NCBI GenBank assembly: GCA_028284665.1 | Contig: JANQRG010000018.1 | Coordinates: forward strand, 21,916-85,915 | DNA: 64,000 nucleotides | Direction of reading: 5' to 3' | Origin: Croceivirga sp. | GTDB lineage: Bacteria; Bacteroidota; Bacteroidia; Flavobacteriales; Flavobacteriaceae | In this document: one piece after another, positions 62,993 to 64,000 of the stretch | Position numbering within the stretch: position 1 is the first letter of the stretch | Layout: every line of letters starts with the position of its first letter | The notes under the pieces: generated by a model | What the model was told of the DNA's origin: nothing | The model's input: only the letters and a program-made list of their open reading frames with translations | Database searches by the model: none | Position numbers and translations under genes: made by a program

Positions 62993-63778
62993 TCAATCCA
63001 TAATTATTTTGAATTGATTTTTTAGGCCGTTGAAGCCGTCAAGATCTGCTTTTAAAGAACCTACCGCCAAATCCGCTTTGATGCGGATAGGAATTTTGTT
63101 TAAGTCATTGGAAACCCATAAGGTCAAGCTTTCCTGTTCCTTAAAAATCCTTCCGGATTGTACGTACGGCCTAAATTTAAGACATTCCACCTTACCAAAC
63201 TTTGTTCGAAGTACTTCCTTACCTAAATATTTAAGTTTAAATTGATATACCCCGTCATCGTCGAAAAGCATGTCCATGGTAACATCCTTACCTTCTTCAA
63301 AGTCATCGAAGCTGTATTTGTCCCTTAGATAGTAGGCTGCCGATAATAGATCCTGAATTTTTCCGTGAACCGGAATATTGAACTCCTTATTGTTTTTATT
63401 ATCCCTCAATAAGGCAATATCCTCGTTGTAATCAAATTCTATTTCAATATCTTTAGTATAGCCACCTTCATAAGTGTCCCGTATAAACTTATAGGGTCTT
63501 CCGGTCCATTTGTCAAAGTAGCTTTCAAAAGTATCATCGACTTTAAAAAAAATACTGGCAAATCCCGTGGTCTTTCCTCTTCCGATAACGTGATACACCG
63601 GAATACTGTCCAGTCGTTCGTTTTTTACATGTAATGTGGCGTAGCTTGCGTTTAAAATGCCATAGTGTATTCTAAACTTAAGCCATTCTCCTGCTTTAAA
63701 AGCCGTGGTCTTTTGCGCGCTCAGGGGGAAGCTAGCAACTATCAAGAGAACAAATAGTATATGCTTTGTAGGTTTCAT
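62993..63778 (-). CDS. DUF3108 exported protein
   Basis: 261 aa. Signal peptide (MKPTKHILFVLLIVASFPLSAQ), then a DUF3108 beta-rich domain: GEWLKFRIHYGILNASYATLHV, VDDTFESYFDKWTGRPYKFIRD and TLWVSNDLNKIPIRIKADLAVGSLKADL. Periplasmic protein of unknown function, common in Bacteroidota. It is the first gene of a minus-strand unit that continues into TDO, M23 and pgi. A terminator-like repeat at 63870-63903 separates it from what lies beyond the window. Confidence 0.9.
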   Translation of the reverse strand: MKPTKHILFVLLIVASFPLSAQKTTAFKAGEWLKFRIHYGILNASYATLHVKNERLDSIPVYHVIGRGKTTGFASIFFKVDDTFESYFDKWTGRPYKFIRDTYEGGYTKDIEIEFDYNEDIALLRDNKNNKEFNIPVHGKIQDLLSAAYYLRDKYSFDDFEEGKDVTMDMLFDDDGVYQFKLKYLGKEVLRTKFGKVECLKFRPYVQSGRIFKEQESLTLWVSNDLNKIPIRIKADLAVGSLKADLDGFNGLKNQFKIIMD

Positions 63779-63867
63779 TTCAGGGATAAAATTATTAAAA
63801 CCAATGCTTTTCTCCAGAGATTTACAATAACTTAAACAAATCTTGTTCCAAAGTATTGTGTTTCGAT

Positions 63868-63918
63868 AAAAAAAGCCCCGATGTGTGAATCAGGGCTTTT
63901 TCTAAATAACCAACCAAA
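63868..63918 (-). terminator. Terminator with TTTGGTTGGTTATTTAG leader motif (minus strand)
   Basis: On the minus strand the motif TTTGGTTGGTTATTTAG (63918-63902) is followed within a few bases by a hairpin (AAAAAGCCCTG...CGGGGCTTTTTTT, about 63903-63868). The same 17-nt motif and hairpin shape occur at 28431-28492 on the plus strand. The minus-strand gene that it terminates would lie to the right of the window. Confidence 0.7.
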
Positions 63919-64000
63919 CTTTAAATTATGAAAAACCAATACTTAAAGTTGTAAGGGAACCACCCCTTACATCAACAAAGATAGGGCAAAGCCATAAGCG

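Noticed and set aside
1..64000. CRISPR array, rRNA or tRNA genes
   Set aside because: No regular direct-repeat series was seen while reading, and none of the intergenic gaps holds a recognisable tRNA cloverleaf or rRNA sequence; a proper search could not be run.

Overview
The window looks like a chromosomal segment of a marine-type Flavobacteriaceae (Bacteroidota). It has a complete Bat (Bacteroides aerotolerance) operon, several TonB-dependent receptors with N-terminal carboxypeptidase-regulatory domains, lipoproteins with a Cys after ~20 residues, SulP anion transporters paired with a beta-carbonic anhydrase, few Shine-Dalgarno sites, and a promoter of the Bacteroidota TTG/TAnnTTTG type. 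No rRNA, tRNA or CRISPR array was seen. Assignments come from reading motifs and recalling families; no database search was possible.

Layout. 1-1.9 kb: a beta-carbonic anhydrase (cut by the window edge) behind a SulP bicarbonate-type transporter. 2.3-11.3 kb: an eight-gene minus-strand operon moxR - DUF58 - 548-aa membrane protein - batA - batB - batC - batD - batE. 11.5-14.3 kb: aldo/keto reductase, short-chain dehydrogenase and an AlbA_2/Schlafen-like protein. 14.3-17.1 kb: a sucrose-using pair, an amylosucrase-like GH13 enzyme and a PfkB fructokinase. 17.3-36 kb: metallophosphatase, OmpA protein, antiquitin-like aldehyde dehydrogenase, 3-hydroxyanthranilate dioxygenase, glycerol-3-phosphate dehydrogenases (glpD and gpsA), AraC regulator with a divergent PhyH dioxygenase, a second SulP, and a cytochrome c lipoprotein. 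53.4-63.8 kb: secreted EEP-family hydrolase, Oar-like TonB receptor, pgi, M23 peptidase, tryptophan 2,3-dioxygenase and a DUF3108 protein.

The main discovery is a 17,335-bp integrated element (36020-53354) that splits a TonB-dependent receptor gene. The receptor's N-terminal part lies at 53355-53911 and its C-terminal part at 33835-36019. Joining the two across the shared CCCCA core gives an uninterrupted 2,742-nt frame (913 codons plus stop). A large serine recombinase sits just inside the left end, and the two element ends carry inverted half-sites as expected for a serine-integrase attP. Excision should therefore restore the receptor.

The element has no relaxase, no type IV secretion genes and no phage structural genes that I can recognise. 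It carries: (i) the integrase and small unknown genes; (ii) a secreted protein with a barrel-like C-terminus and a PD-(D/E)XK nuclease-like protein; (iii) an AT-rich block (41.8-47.2 kb) that looks like a defence cluster: a HEPN + PD-(D/E)XK fusion, a small unknown protein, an Mrr-like nuclease fused to an ImmA/IrrE protease, an HNH-like zinc protein, and a Ser/Thr kinase with an unknown C-terminal domain; (iv) a GC-richer resolvase; and (v) a probable replication operon ending in a 498-aa protein with motifs A, B and C of a very divergent family-A-like polymerase. The defence block and the polymerase-like protein are the best candidates for an undescribed system.
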